64,000 nt of DNA from UBA7239 sp964509075 (GTDB lineage: Bacteria > Pseudomonadota > Gammaproteobacteria > Pseudomonadales > UBA7239): contig CAZDWC010000010.1 of NCBI GenBank assembly GCA_964509075.1, positions 99,417 through 163,416 of the forward strand, in the 5' to 3' direction. Below the pieces are notes generated by a model. The model was not told the DNA's origin, ran no database searches, and was given only the letters and a program-made list of their open reading frames with translations. This document shows, piece after piece, positions 27,001 to 36,338 of this stretch. Position 1 is the first letter of the stretch. Each line of letters starts with the position of its first letter. Both the position numbers and the translations under genes were made by a program.

Positions 27001-28850
27001 GCGCCCCCATTCGTTTTGCCCTGGTCGGCAACCCCAATTGCGGCAAGACCTCGCTGTTCAACCGCCTGACCGGCGCCCGCGCCAAGGTCGCCAACTACCC
27101 CGGTGTTACGGTGGAGAGGCGTTCAGGCGAGCTCACCGGGCTCGATCGCTCGGCAGAACTGATCGACCTGCCCGGCACCTACAGCCTGCATGTCACCTCG
27201 CCGGACGAGCAGGTGGCGCGCGACATCATTCTCGGCCAGATGGCGGGCGAAGCAGCGCCGGATGTACTGCTGGCCGTGGTGGATGCCACCAACCTGCGCC
27301 TGGGCTTGCGACTGGTGCTGGAATTGAAGGCGCTGAACCGGCCGACCCTGCTGGTACTGAACCAGATGGACGCCGCCGAGCGCCGTGGCATCCGCGTCGA
27401 CTGCGCCGGCCTCGCCCGCGCCACCGGCCTGCCAGTGGTGGAAACCGTGGCCGTGCAGCGCGGCGGTGTCGATGCCCTGCTGGCCGAACTGGCCAAACAT
27501 GCCAGCCAGGCAACAGCGGCGCCTGCAGCCATCGACCCGAACTTACTGGCACGCGAGGAATCGGTGGAAGCGCTGTACACGCGCATCGAAAACCTGCTGC
27601 ATGACCATGTGACGCTACCCGACGCCGCGCCGCCGTGGCAGGACAAACTGGACGCGCTGGTCATGCATCCCGTGCTCGGCTGGGTGGTGTTGCTGACCGT
27701 GCTGCTGCTGACCTTTCAGGCCGTATTTGCCTGGGCTGCACCGCTGGTGGATGGCATTGATGCTGCAGTAGCGGCACTGGGCGAGTTTGCTGGCGCTCAC
27801 ATGCCGGAAGGCATACTCAAGGATTTCCTCGTCAACGGCCTCATCGCCGGCACCGGCAGCGTGCTGGTATTCCTGCCGCAGATCATCATCCTGTTCTTCT
27901 TTATTCTGGTGCTGGAAGACACCGGCTACCTACCGCGCGCCGCTTTCCTGCTCGACCGGCCGATGCGCGGCGTGGGGCTGTCTGGCCGCTCCTTCATCCC
28001 CATGCTGTCCAGCTTTGCCTGCGCCGTACCCGGCATCATGGCCACGCGCACCATCCAGGATCCGCGCGAGCGTTTCATCACCATCATGACCGCACCGCTG
28101 ATGACCTGCTCCGCGCGTCTGCCGGTGTACGCGCTGATCATCGCCGCCTTCATTCCCCGGCAAGCCGTGTTCGGCATTTTCAATCTGCAGGGTCTGACGC
28201 TGTTCACGCTGTACATCGCCGGCATCGCCAGCGCAGCGCTGGTGGCGTTTGTACTGCGCCGCCGGCAGGCACGCGAGGAATTCCCGCTGCTGCTGGAGCT
28301 GCCGAGCTACCGCTGGCCCATGCCCTATCACCTGTTCCTCGGCCTGCGCGAGCGCACGATGATCTTCCTCTACCGCGTCGGCACCATCATCCTCGCGCTG
28401 TCAGTGCTGTTGTGGTTTCTGGCCAGTTACCCCGCGCCACCGGCAGACGCCACCCGCGCCGCCATCGAATACAGCTACGCCGGCCGCTTGGGCCTGTTGA
28501 TGCAACCGCTGTTCGCACCGCTGGGTTTCAACTGGCAGATGTGTATTGCACTGATTCCGGCCATGGCCGCGCGCGAAGTGGCGGTGAGTGCATTGGCCAC
28601 CGTGTATGCCGTGGGTGGCGACAATGTGGATACCGCACTCGGCGGTCTGTTGGCGAGTAGCTGGAGCCTGCCGGTGGCGCTCGCCTATCTGGCGTGGTTT
28701 GTCTACGCGCCACAATGCATATCGACCATTGCCGTGGTGCGGCGCGAAACCAACTCGCGCGCCGCGACTGCTTTCTTCACGGCGTATTTATTTGGATTGG
28801 CCTACTTTGCGGCGTGGGTAGTGTATCGCCTCGCATTGTTGTGGGTCTGA
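26997..28850 (+). CDS. feoB: FeoB ferrous-iron transporter
   Basis: Inner-membrane Fe(II) uptake protein of 617 residues. This is shorter than the 773-residue E. coli protein but within the range of compact FeoBs. The N-terminal G domain shows G1 GNPNCGKTS (residues 11-19), G3 DLPGTYS near 58 and G4 NQMD near 121. A helical GDI region leads into a membrane domain with two Gate motifs (FIPMLSSFACAVPGIMATRT near 335, and the second half). It overlaps feoA by four bases and is followed after nine bases by a Cys-rich microprotein gene. Confidence 0.95.
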   Translation: MSAPIRFALVGNPNCGKTSLFNRLTGARAKVANYPGVTVERRSGELTGLDRSAELIDLPGTYSLHVTSPDEQVARDIILGQMAGEAAPDVLLAVVDATNLRLGLRLVLELKALNRPTLLVLNQMDAAERRGIRVDCAGLARATGLPVVETVAVQRGGVDALLAELAKHASQATAAPAAIDPNLLAREESVEALYTRIENLLHDHVTLPDAAPPWQDKLDALVMHPVLGWVVLLTVLLLTFQAVFAWAAPLVDGIDAAVAALGEFAGAHMPEGILKDFLVNGLIAGTGSVLVFLPQIIILFFFILVLEDTGYLPRAAFLLDRPMRGVGLSGRSFIPMLSSFACAVPGIMATRTIQDPRERFITIMTAPLMTCSARLPVYALIIAAFIPRQAVFGIFNLQGLTLFTLYIAGIASAALVAFVLRRRQAREEFPLLLELPSYRWPMPYHLFLGLRERTMIFLYRVGTIILALSVLLWFLASYPAPPADATRAAIEYSYAGRLGLLMQPLFAPLGFNWQMCIALIPAMAAREVAVSALATVYAVGGDNVDTALGGLLASSWSLPVALAYLAWFVYAPQCISTIAVVRRETNSRAATAFFTAYLFGLAYFAAWVVYRLALLWV

Positions 28851-28859
28851 GAGGCTGTG

Positions 28860-29006
28860 ATGTGGCAGGAAATGATTGTGGGATTGTGTGTGTTGCTGGC
28901 ACTGGCGTTTGTGCTGCGCCGCTACTTCCTGCCGGCAAAAAAAACCGCCGGCAGTTGCGGCGGTTGTGGTGGGTGTGGCAGCCAGCGTCAGGGTTGCCAG
29001 AAATAG
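28860..29006 (+). CDS. FeoB-associated Cys-rich membrane microprotein
   Basis: A 48-residue gene, nine bases after feoB. Residues 5-23 form one membrane helix (MIVGLCVLLALAFVLRRYF). The tail is Gly/Cys-rich, with GSCGGCGGCGS and a final Cys (four Cys after the helix). This is the layout of the FeoB-associated Cys-rich proteins that stand in for FeoC in many bacteria. The tail cysteines could bind Fe(II) or another metal. An eight-A run (28939-28946) sits between helix and tail. Confidence 0.85.
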   Translation: MWQEMIVGLCVLLALAFVLRRYFLPAKKTAGSCGGCGGCGSQRQGCQK

Positions 29007-29022
29007 CTATAGCCGGCGGACA

Positions 29023-32000
29023 TTACTGCCGAACGGCCGCTTCGCGCACCGCCGCACCTGTGTACGGCGCATTGAACAACAGACTGCGCTCACTGGTATT
29101 GGCGGCATTCAGCGGATCGGCGTCGATGTAGTCCGGCACGCCGTCGCCGTCATCATCAAGATCGGTGTTGTTGCCGATGCCATCGTGATCCGTGTCTACG
29201 GATTCGGAGGCATTGAGCGGGAAGGCGTCGATGCTATCCGGCACGCCGTCGTTATCTGCGTCGGTATCCGCCCCGTCCTCAAGACCATCGGCATCGGTAT
29301 CCCCGGTGTGCACGCGAGTGATGCGGTTCACTGTTGCGCCGTTGTAGCTAGTGAACCCGCCACCCAGCACCAGCTTGCCATCCGGCTGTACGGCCAAGGC
29401 ATTAACATCACCACTCGCACCCGTGCCAGGGTTGAAGCCAGTATCCAACGAACCATCGGCATTCAGCCGCGCAATGCGATAACGCGCCACGCCGTTCACG
29501 CTGGTGAAGGCCCCCCCCATAACCAGCTTGCCATCCGCCTGCACCGCTAAGGCATACACAGCGCCGTTTGCTCCGGCGCCCGGGTTGAAGCCGGCATCAA
29601 CAGACCCATCGGCATTCAACCGCGCGATGTTTTTGCGCGACACGCCATTCACCGAGGTAAAGTCACCCCCGATCACGACCCTCCCATCGGTTTGCTCGGC
29701 AAGCGCAACTACAACATTGTTCGCCCCCGTGCCCGGGTTGAAGCTGGTATCAACAGATCCATCGGCATTCAGCCGCGCGATATTGTAGCGCGACACACCA
29801 TTCACCGAGGTGAAACTACCTCCGATTAACAACTTGCCGTCCGCCCGCACAGAAAGTTCATGCACAAACCAGGAAGCCTCCGGACTGAAATTGGCATCCA
29901 GCGAACCATCGGCAAGCAAACGAGCAATAAAAACACGCCTTACTCCGTTTACCGAAGAGAAATCACCGCCAATAACCACTTTGCCATCTGCCTGCACAGC
30001 CATAGCATTCACATTGCCGTTCGGACCCGCGCCCGGGTTGTTGAAGCTGGTATCAATTGACCCATCGGCATTCAGCCGCGCAATGCGGTTGCGCACCAAG
30101 CCATTCACCGAGCTGAAGCCACCGCTGATCACCACCTTACCATCTGCCTGCACAGCCAGAAGCTTCACAACGGCATTCGGTCCTGCACCTGAGTTGAAGC
30201 GCTCATCCACTGAACCATCGGCATTCAGGCGTGCTAGATAACTGCGCCCCACGCCATTGACTGTGGTGAACCCACCGCCGATGACTGCCTTGCCATCGCT
30301 CTGCATCGCCAAAGCGTGCACATTACCATTGACCCCAATGCCGCCTCGATTAAAGCTCAGGTCACGAAAGCCCGCTTGCGCCACCGTTGCAGCACTGTCG
30401 CAGACATCGCCCATGCCATCGTTGTCGACATCCGCCTGGTTGGCATTACTGATCAAGGGGCAATTGTCTGCCGTATCGATGAAGCTATCGCCGTCATCGT
30501 CGGTATCGGTGTTATTGCCAATGCCGTCGCCGTCCAGATCTATCGATTCAGCGGCATTCAAAGGAAAGGCGTCGCTGGTGTCGAGCACGCCGTCATTGTC
30601 GTCATCCGTGTCGCACATATCACCCATACCATCGCCATCGGTGTTCAGCTGATTGGCGTTGGCTATCAGCGGGCAATTGTCGGCTGTATCTGCCACTCCA
30701 TCGCCATCATCATCAGGGTCACAAACATCGCCGCTATCATCGCCGTCGGTATTCAGCTGATCCGTGTTGCTCACGTTCGGGCAGTTATCCAGCAACAGAC
30801 CAGAGTTGGCCTGGCAAGCTGACTCACAGCCAGCTGTCCAGCCGTCTACATAGTTATCCATGTCACTATCGGCGGAAGCCGCCGCTTGCAGCGGAAACCT
30901 GTCAAAGCCATCCAGGGTGCCGTCATTGTCATCATCGTGATCACAGGCATCGCCAAGGCCATCGCCATCAAGGTCCGACTGACTGGCATTCAACGCCCGC
31001 GAGCAGTTGTCGCTTGTATTCAGTACGCCGTCATTATCGTCATCCAAGTCCAGCTGCAGCCCATTGCACATGGCAACTTCCGCCGCACAGCCATACTCAT
31101 TAGGTTGTAGCCAGCTATCGGGCAGGCCGTCCATGTCAATATCGCTTACCGCAGCAGCATTGCTGGCAAAACTATCTGCTCCATCTTCAACACCATCGGC
31201 ATCGGTATCCCCGGTGTGCACCCGTGTGATCCTATTGGCCGCCACACCGCCATACGTTGTAAAGTCGCCACCGAGTAACAATCTACCGTCTGGCTGGAGC
31301 GCCAAGGCACGAACGCTATTGCCCGCCGAGTCCGGATTGAAGCCGACATCCAGCGAGCCATCGGCATTCAGGCGAGTCATGTTTCTGCGCGCCACGCCAT
31401 TTACTGCGGTGAAGCCACCGCCGATCACCAGCTTGCCATCAGCCTGGACACTCAAGGCAAACACAACATTGTTCACCCCGCTGCCCGAGCCGAAGCCACT
31501 ATCCAGCGAGCCATCCGTATGCAGACGGGCAATCCGGTTGCGCGCCACACCATTTACCGCGGTGAAAGTACCGGCAATGACCACCTTGCCATCGTCCTGC
31601 ACTGCCACAGCATAAACAGCATTATTCGGCCCACCGCTTGGGTTGAAACCGGTATCCAGCGAGCCATCCGTATGCAGACGGGCAATCCGGTTACGCGCCA
31701 CACCATTCACCGTGGTGAAATCACCGGCGACGACTAATTTGCCATCCGCCTGCACGGCCAATTTACCCACAGCTGCGTTCACCCCGCTGCCCGGGTTGAA
31801 GTCGGTATCCAGCGAGCCATTGGCATACAGACGTGCAATGTAATTGCGCGCCACGCCATTTACCGTGGTGAAACCACCGCCGATGACTACTTTGCCATCC
31901 GGCTGCACGGCAAGGGCAGTCACATAGTTGCTCGGACCCGTGCCCGGATCGAAGCTGGTATCCAGCGTGCCATCCGCATTCAGAATGGCAATACGGTTGC

Positions 32001-32715
32001 GCGCCACACCATTCACCGTGGTGAAGGCACCGCCGATCACCAGCTTGCCATCTGCTTGTAAAGCAAAAGCATTCACACCGCTGTCCACCCCACTGCCTGG
32101 GTTGAAACTGCTATCCAGCGAGCCGTCCGCATGCAGACGGGCAATACGGTTGCGCGCCACGCCATTCACCGCGGTGAAGGCACCGCCAATCACCGCCTTG
32201 CCATCGGCCTGTGCCGCTATTGCATACACAGCATTGTTCGCGCCGCTGCCCGTATTAAAGTCCCGGTCAAGGCTGCCGGCACTCGGACTGTCACACGCAT
32301 CGCCCAAACCATCACCGTCAGCGTCCAACTGATCGGCATTGCTCATCACGGGGCAGTTGTCCGCTGTATCTGCCTGGCCATCGTTATCGTCGTCCGGATC
32401 ACAGGCATCGCCCATACCATCGCCATCTGTATCCGTTTGATCGTTGCTTATATAAGGACAATTGTCGTTCTCAGGCGTCGCCGGAGGGCAAATATAGGGA
32501 TCCGACGAGAAGGCAATCAACGTGGTGCCCGACGGGCAGATCACCAAAGAACCTGTCACAGAACACTCCGTCCATCCATGACCAATGTTGTCATGGTCAG
32601 CATCGTTCTGGCAGACGCTCGCCGCTTTCACCGGGGACGACAAACCCAGCGCCAACAGCAAGACGGCGAACAAACGGCGACGGGCAAAACACGGAATGGT
32701 CACAGGCAGACGCAT
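29023..32715 (-). CDS. Large exported protein: TSP3 segments and two blocks of seven delta-60 (DUF5122) repeats
   Basis: Exported 1230-residue protein, signal peptide about 1-32. The order is: an N-terminal Cys-containing part; TSP3-like Ca-binding repeats (DTDGDGMGDACD and similar); seven delta-60 repeats of about 50 residues (core VQADGKLVIGGAFTTVNGV, then RIARLxADGSLD); a TSP3-rich middle of about 250 residues; seven more delta-60 repeats; and short TSP3 repeats at the end. Repeat number suggests two seven-bladed propellers joined by a Ca-binding rod. The C-terminus ends without a recognised sorting signal. ATG 32715 follows AAGGAG. A nine-G run lies in the promoter spacer. The repeats share long DNA identity and may recombine. 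Confidence 0.85.
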   Translation of the reverse strand: MRLPVTIPCFARRRLFAVLLLALGLSSPVKAASVCQNDADHDNIGHGWTECSVTGSLVICPSGTTLIAFSSDPYICPPATPENDNCPYISNDQTDTDGDGMGDACDPDDDNDGQADTADNCPVMSNADQLDADGDGLGDACDSPSAGSLDRDFNTGSGANNAVYAIAAQADGKAVIGGAFTAVNGVARNRIARLHADGSLDSSFNPGSGVDSGVNAFALQADGKLVIGGAFTTVNGVARNRIAILNADGTLDTSFDPGTGPSNYVTALAVQPDGKVVIGGGFTTVNGVARNYIARLYANGSLDTDFNPGSGVNAAVGKLAVQADGKLVVAGDFTTVNGVARNRIARLHTDGSLDTGFNPSGGPNNAVYAVAVQDDGKVVIAGTFTAVNGVARNRIARLHTDGSLDSGFGSGSGVNNVVFALSVQADGKLVIGGGFTAVNGVARRNMTRLNADGSLDVGFNPDSAGNSVRALALQPDGRLLLGGDFTTYGGVAANRITRVHTGDTDADGVEDGADSFASNAAAVSDIDMDGLPDSWLQPNEYGCAAEVAMCNGLQLDLDDDNDGVLNTSDNCSRALNASQSDLDGDGLGDACDHDDDNDGTLDGFDRFPLQAAASADSDMDNYVDGWTAGCESACQANSGLLLDNCPNVSNTDQLNTDGDDSGDVCDPDDDGDGVADTADNCPLIANANQLNTDGDGMGDMCDTDDDNDGVLDTSDAFPLNAAESIDLDGDGIGNNTDTDDDGDSFIDTADNCPLISNANQADVDNDGMGDVCDSAATVAQAGFRDLSFNRGGIGVNGNVHALAMQSDGKAVIGGGFTTVNGVGRSYLARLNADGSVDERFNSGAGPNAVVKLLAVQADGKVVISGGFSSVNGLVRNRIARLNADGSIDTSFNNPGAGPNGNVNAMAVQADGKVVIGGDFSSVNGVRRVFIARLLADGSLDANFSPEASWFVHELSVRADGKLLIGGSFTSVNGVSRYNIARLNADGSVDTSFNPGTGANNVVVALAEQTDGRVVIGGDFTSVNGVSRKNIARLNADGSVDAGFNPGAGANGAVYALAVQADGKLVMGGAFTSVNGVARYRIARLNADGSLDTGFNPGTGASGDVNALAVQPDGKLVLGGGFTSYNGATVNRITRVHTGDTDADGLEDGADTDADNDGVPDSIDAFPLNASESVDTDHDGIGNNTDLDDDGDGVPDYIDADPLNAANTSERSLLFNAPYTGAAVREAAVRQ

Positions 32716-32739
32716 GGCGAGCTCCTTCTTGTTTTTTAC

Positions 32740-32768
32740 ACCCTAACACAGCCCCCCCCCGGTACCAA
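32740..32768 (-). promoter_or_regulatory. Candidate promoter with a nine-G run in its spacer
   Basis: On the minus strand TTGGTA (32768-32763) and TAGGGT (32745-32740) are 17 bases apart. The spacer contains nine consecutive G (32760-32752). It lies 25 bases upstream of the delta-60 gene start. Slippage of the G-run would change promoter spacing. Confidence 0.45.
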
Positions 32769-32825
32769 TACTGCAGGGCGTTTTGGCCGCGGGCGGGCTA
32801 TATAAATCTGGCGGCACTCGCGCTC

Positions 32826-32860
32826 AAAAAACAATGCCCGCATCTTGCGATGCGGGCATT
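32826..32860 (-). terminator. Rho-independent terminator for the porin-like gene
   Basis: A perfect 12-bp stem (AATGCCCGCATC / GATGCGGGCATT) with a 4-base loop is followed on the minus strand by GTTTTTT. It lies 48 bases after the stop of the gene at 32908-33519. Confidence 0.9.
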
Positions 32861-32907
32861 GGCATTTGCCACTACTACAGGCCGGTATCAGCCTGTAAAA
32901 CGGGCCA

Positions 32908-33519
32908 TTACTTGAAGTTGTACTTCACACCCAGGCTGTAAGCGTCCAGGTCTTGCTTGGTGGTGTGGTTGCTGTCGCCGATATCAAACAGACGCTCCAC
33001 GCCGGCCGTCAGGCTGACCACGCCCAGGTTCCACTCGGCACCCACACCCAGCAGCGGGTCCAGGCCACGCGCGTCATCCGAGCCAACATAGCTGTCAGCG
33101 CCGATGGTTACGTCGACATCTGCATCAGCATCCCAATAGGTCATGCCGACCTTGCCATAAAAGGAAAAGCTGTCTGAAACCGGCAGGTGGCCCACGGCCG
33201 CGAAATCCAGCGCCCTGGCTTCAAAGCTCAGCTCACCGTCCACAACGCCCGGCAAAGAGGCATCGAGACCGTATTCACCCAGGTCGCGGTAACCCGCTTC
33301 CAGGCTCAGGTACTCATTGACGTTGTAGCCACCGTAGATGTGGAAGCCGGTATCGGTGTCATCACAGGACACACCGGAGACGTTGGGGATACCATCGCAC
33401 ACATCCACAGCCTTCAAACGGTTTGCTTCCAACCCGACATAATAGCCCTCGGCCTGCGCAACGCCCGCTACAGCGGAGGCCATAACCAGGCCAGCGGCCA
33501 ACATTTTCTTGTTCAGCAT
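32908..33519 (-). CDS. OmpA-like small outer-membrane beta-barrel protein
   Basis: Exported 203-residue protein with a signal peptide (about 1-23, AQA then EGYYVG). An eight-stranded barrel pattern follows: GYYVGLEANRL, GFHIYGGYNVNEYLSLEAGYRDLG, FYGKVGMTYWD, GVGAEWNL, and a last strand YSLGVKYNF ending near the C-terminus as barrel proteins do. The terminal residue is Lys after Phe. Two Cys (about 41 and 51) in the first extracellular loop could form a disulfide. There is no peptidoglycan-binding OmpA domain. Specific role unknown. Confidence 0.85.
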   Translation of the reverse strand: MLNKKMLAAGLVMASAVAGVAQAEGYYVGLEANRLKAVDVCDGIPNVSGVSCDDTDTGFHIYGGYNVNEYLSLEAGYRDLGEYGLDASLPGVVDGELSFEARALDFAAVGHLPVSDSFSFYGKVGMTYWDADADVDVTIGADSYVGSDDARGLDPLLGVGAEWNLGVVSLTAGVERLFDIGDSNHTTKQDLDAYSLGVKYNFK

Positions 33520-33618
33520 TTCGATCTCCCGATACTGTTTGTCATGCCCCTCACCGCGAGAGGCAGGGCTTTATATCAAATCGGCACGCAGCCGACCACC
33601 GGAAAAACGGCAGATATT

Positions 33619-35418
33619 TCAAAACCTGAACGCATCTTCCGCAATCGACATCACATCATCCGCACCGGCGAGGGCGGCGGCATAATGCACACCAGTACGC
33701 GGCAGGATGCGCGCAAAGTAAAAGCGCGCCGTTGCCAGTTTGGCGGCGTAAAAACCATCGCTGTCTGCGCTTGCAGCAATTTTCTGATGTGCAATCAGCG
33801 CCATTTGCGCCCACATATAGCCCAGCGCCATGTAACCGGAATACATGGTGAAATCCACGGATGCTGCACCGACTTCCTCGGCATTCTGCATCGCGCGTTC
33901 GCCGATTTTCATCGTCAACTCGCCCCACTGTGCATTGGCCTGTGCCAGTGGCTCGCACAACCCGGCCATGACGGCGTCATTCTTGTGTGCTTCACAGAAC
34001 TTGTGAATCAGTTTGGTGAAGTTGCGCAACAGTGCGCCGCCGGAACCCATTACCTTGCGGCCGATCAGATCCAGCGCCTGAATGCCGGTGGTGCCTTCAT
34101 AAATGGTCGAGATGCGCACATCGCGCGCAATCTGTTCCATGCCGTGTTCGTGGATATAACCGTGACCGCCGAACACCTGGATGCCGATATTGCACACTTC
34201 CACCGCGGTTTCCGTGCAGAAGGCCTTGGCAATCGGCGTCAGCAGGCCGAGCAAATCTTCGGCGGTTTTTTTCTCTTCTTCATTGGTGGAGAAGTTTGTC
34301 TTGTCGACCAGTTGTGAACACCAGTAGAGAAAGGCGCGCTGGCCTTCGACAATGGCTTTCTGTGTCATCAACATGCGGCGCACATCCGGGTGCACGATGA
34401 TCGGGTCGGCTTCGCCGTCCGGATTTTTCTTGCCCGTCAGTGAACGCATTTGCAAACGTTCGCGTGCATATTTCAGTGCGCCCTGGAAAGATGCTTCACC
34501 CAGCGCCAGACCCTGCAAGCCCGTGCCGAGACGTGCGGAATTCATCATGTTGAACATGATTTCCAGTCCGCGATTCTCTTCGCCCACCAGATAGCCTGTC
34601 GAGCCATCAAAATTCATCACGCAAGTCGCAGACGCTTTCAGGCCCATTTTCTTTTCAATCGAACCACAGTTCACGTTGTTGGGCGCGCCCAGTGAACCAT
34701 CGGCATTGATATTGATTTTCGGCACGATGAACAGCGAAATACCTTTCGTGCCTTTCGGTGCGCCTTCCACGCGCGCCAGCACCGCGTGAATGATGTTGGA
34801 GGTGATATCGTGTTCGCCGGCAGAAATGAAAATCTTGGTGCCGCTGATCCTGTAAGTGCCATCGGCTTGTTTAACCGCTTTGGTGCGCAACAAACCGACA
34901 TCGGAACCGCAATGCGCTTCCGTCAGGCACATGGTGCCGGCCCATTCGCCGGAGACAATTCTGGGCAGGAACATCGCCTGCTGTTCAGGAGTGCCACCGT
35001 GCAGCAAACATGTCACCGGCGCGTGCGCAAGACCGGGATACATGGTCCACGCCCAGTTGGCGGCACCCATCATTTCGTTGACCACCATACCCAGTGAGCC
35101 GGGCAGACCCTGGCCGCCGTGTGCAACCGGCACGCCGAAACCCTGCCAGCCATCGGCGCAATATTGGTGAAACGCTTCGGCGAAACCCTCGGGAATCGTG
35201 ACCTTGCCGTTCTCGAAATGGCAGCCCTGCTCATCGCCGCTTTTGTTCAGTGGCTGCAGAACTTCTTCGGCAAACTGGCGGCCGCTGTCGATGATGGCCA
35301 GCATTTCGTCCGGTGACACCGGCTCGCAGCCCTGCAGGCTGGCGTAATGCGTGGCGCTGTCGAGCACTTCATTGAGAACGAAGTGAATATCGCGCAGGGG
35401 AGCGTGGTAGGCAGGCAT
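33619..35418 (-). CDS. Long-form acyl-CoA dehydrogenase (DmdC/FadE-like)
   Basis: FAD-dependent acyl-CoA dehydrogenase of 599 residues, of the long class with an extra C-terminal domain found in fatty-acid and methylmercaptopropionyl-CoA dehydrogenases. Visible signatures are GTMCLTEAHCGSDVGLLRTKA near residue 160 (FAD/substrate region) and TIYEGTTGIQALDLIGRK near 435, where the catalytic Glu is expected. ATG 35418 gives the normal MPAYHAPLRDIHFVLNE opening; the open frame extends upstream without resemblance to the family. It is divergent from ubiE. Substrate length is not determined. Confidence 0.9.
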   Translation of the reverse strand: MPAYHAPLRDIHFVLNEVLDSATHYASLQGCEPVSPDEMLAIIDSGRQFAEEVLQPLNKSGDEQGCHFENGKVTIPEGFAEAFHQYCADGWQGFGVPVAHGGQGLPGSLGMVVNEMMGAANWAWTMYPGLAHAPVTCLLHGGTPEQQAMFLPRIVSGEWAGTMCLTEAHCGSDVGLLRTKAVKQADGTYRISGTKIFISAGEHDITSNIIHAVLARVEGAPKGTKGISLFIVPKININADGSLGAPNNVNCGSIEKKMGLKASATCVMNFDGSTGYLVGEENRGLEIMFNMMNSARLGTGLQGLALGEASFQGALKYARERLQMRSLTGKKNPDGEADPIIVHPDVRRMLMTQKAIVEGQRAFLYWCSQLVDKTNFSTNEEEKKTAEDLLGLLTPIAKAFCTETAVEVCNIGIQVFGGHGYIHEHGMEQIARDVRISTIYEGTTGIQALDLIGRKVMGSGGALLRNFTKLIHKFCEAHKNDAVMAGLCEPLAQANAQWGELTMKIGERAMQNAEEVGAASVDFTMYSGYMALGYMWAQMALIAHQKIAASADSDGFYAAKLATARFYFARILPRTGVHYAAALAGADDVMSIAEDAFRF

Positions 35419-35582
35419 GGCAAACCTCAATATCAGTGGGCGGTGCGAACATCCATTATAGGAAGCGCCACCGGCATGGCCGAGAGCAAAGGCGTCCAGT
35501 CTGATTGACAAATGCAGCCAGCAAATCCGTAGCACGTTCCCGTGTAAAATGCGCCACCTACGTTTGGCAAGAGCGGCGCGTC

Positions 35583-36338
35583 ATGAGCGAACAGCAGCAA
35601 TCCACCACCCATTTCGGTTACCAGCAAGTGCCGGTGCAGGAAAAGCAGCGCAAGGTGGCAGACGTCTTTCACTCGGTGGCATCACGTTACGACCTGATGA
35701 ACGACCTGCTCTCCGGTGGTATCCATCGCCTGTGGAAACGCTTCACCATTGAAGTCTCCGGCGTGCGCTACGGCCACAAGGTGCTGGACATTGCCGGCGG
35801 CACCGGCGATCTCGCGCTCAAATTCTCGCGGCTGGTGGGTGAGGACGGGCAGGTGGTGCTGGCCGACATCAACTCCTCCATGCTCAACGTGGGCCGCGAT
35901 CGCCTGATTGATCGCGGCGCGGTGGGCAACATCCAGTTTGCCCAGGCCAATGCCGAATGCCTGCCGTTTCCCGACAACACCTTCGACTGCATCACCATTG
36001 CATTCGGCCTGCGCAATGTCACCGACAAGGACAAGGCGCTGCGCTCGATGCTGCGCGTGCTGCGCCCCGGCGGTCGCCTGTTGGTGCTGGAATTTTCCAA
36101 GCCGGGCAATCCGCTGCTGGCCAAGGCCTATGACGCCTATTCCTTTCACGCCATGCCGCTGATCGGAAAAGTGGTGACGAACGATGCCGACAGTTATCGC
36201 TATCTGGCGGAATCCATCCGCATGCATCCAGATCAGCAAACCCTGAAAGGCATGATGGAAGACGCCGGATTCGTGGAGTGCGAGTTCTACAACATGACGG
36301 GGGGCGTGGTGGCGCTGCACAAAGGCGTGAAACCATGA
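35583..36338 (+). CDS. ubiE: UbiE C-methyltransferase of ubiquinone/menaquinone synthesis
   Basis: SAM-dependent methyltransferase acting on the benzoquinol ring in ubiquinone synthesis (and demethylmenaquinone where present). The 251-residue protein has the family segments YDLMNDLLSGGIHRLWKRF near 40, DIAGGTGDLALKF near 70 and FGLRNVTDKDKAL near 145. ATG 35583 gives the typical MSEQQQSTTHFGYQQV start. Its stop overlaps a lipoprotein gene (ATGA). ubiJ and ubiB, normally next, are displaced by about 3.8 kb. Confidence 0.97.
   Translation: MSEQQQSTTHFGYQQVPVQEKQRKVADVFHSVASRYDLMNDLLSGGIHRLWKRFTIEVSGVRYGHKVLDIAGGTGDLALKFSRLVGEDGQVVLADINSSMLNVGRDRLIDRGAVGNIQFAQANAECLPFPDNTFDCITIAFGLRNVTDKDKALRSMLRVLRPGGRLLVLEFSKPGNPLLAKAYDAYSFHAMPLIGKVVTNDADSYRYLAESIRMHPDQQTLKGMMEDAGFVECEFYNMTGGVVALHKGVKP

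Noticed and set aside
29023..32715. Regular DNA repeats of about 150 bp that could suggest a CRISPR or satellite array
   Set aside because: They lie in one continuous reading frame and encode delta-60 protein repeats; spacing and length do not fit CRISPR.
35505..35510. Perfect TTGACA 73 bases upstream of ubiE as a -35 box
   Set aside because: No acceptable -10 hexamer at 16-18 bases; the TAAAAT at 35545-35550 is too far away.
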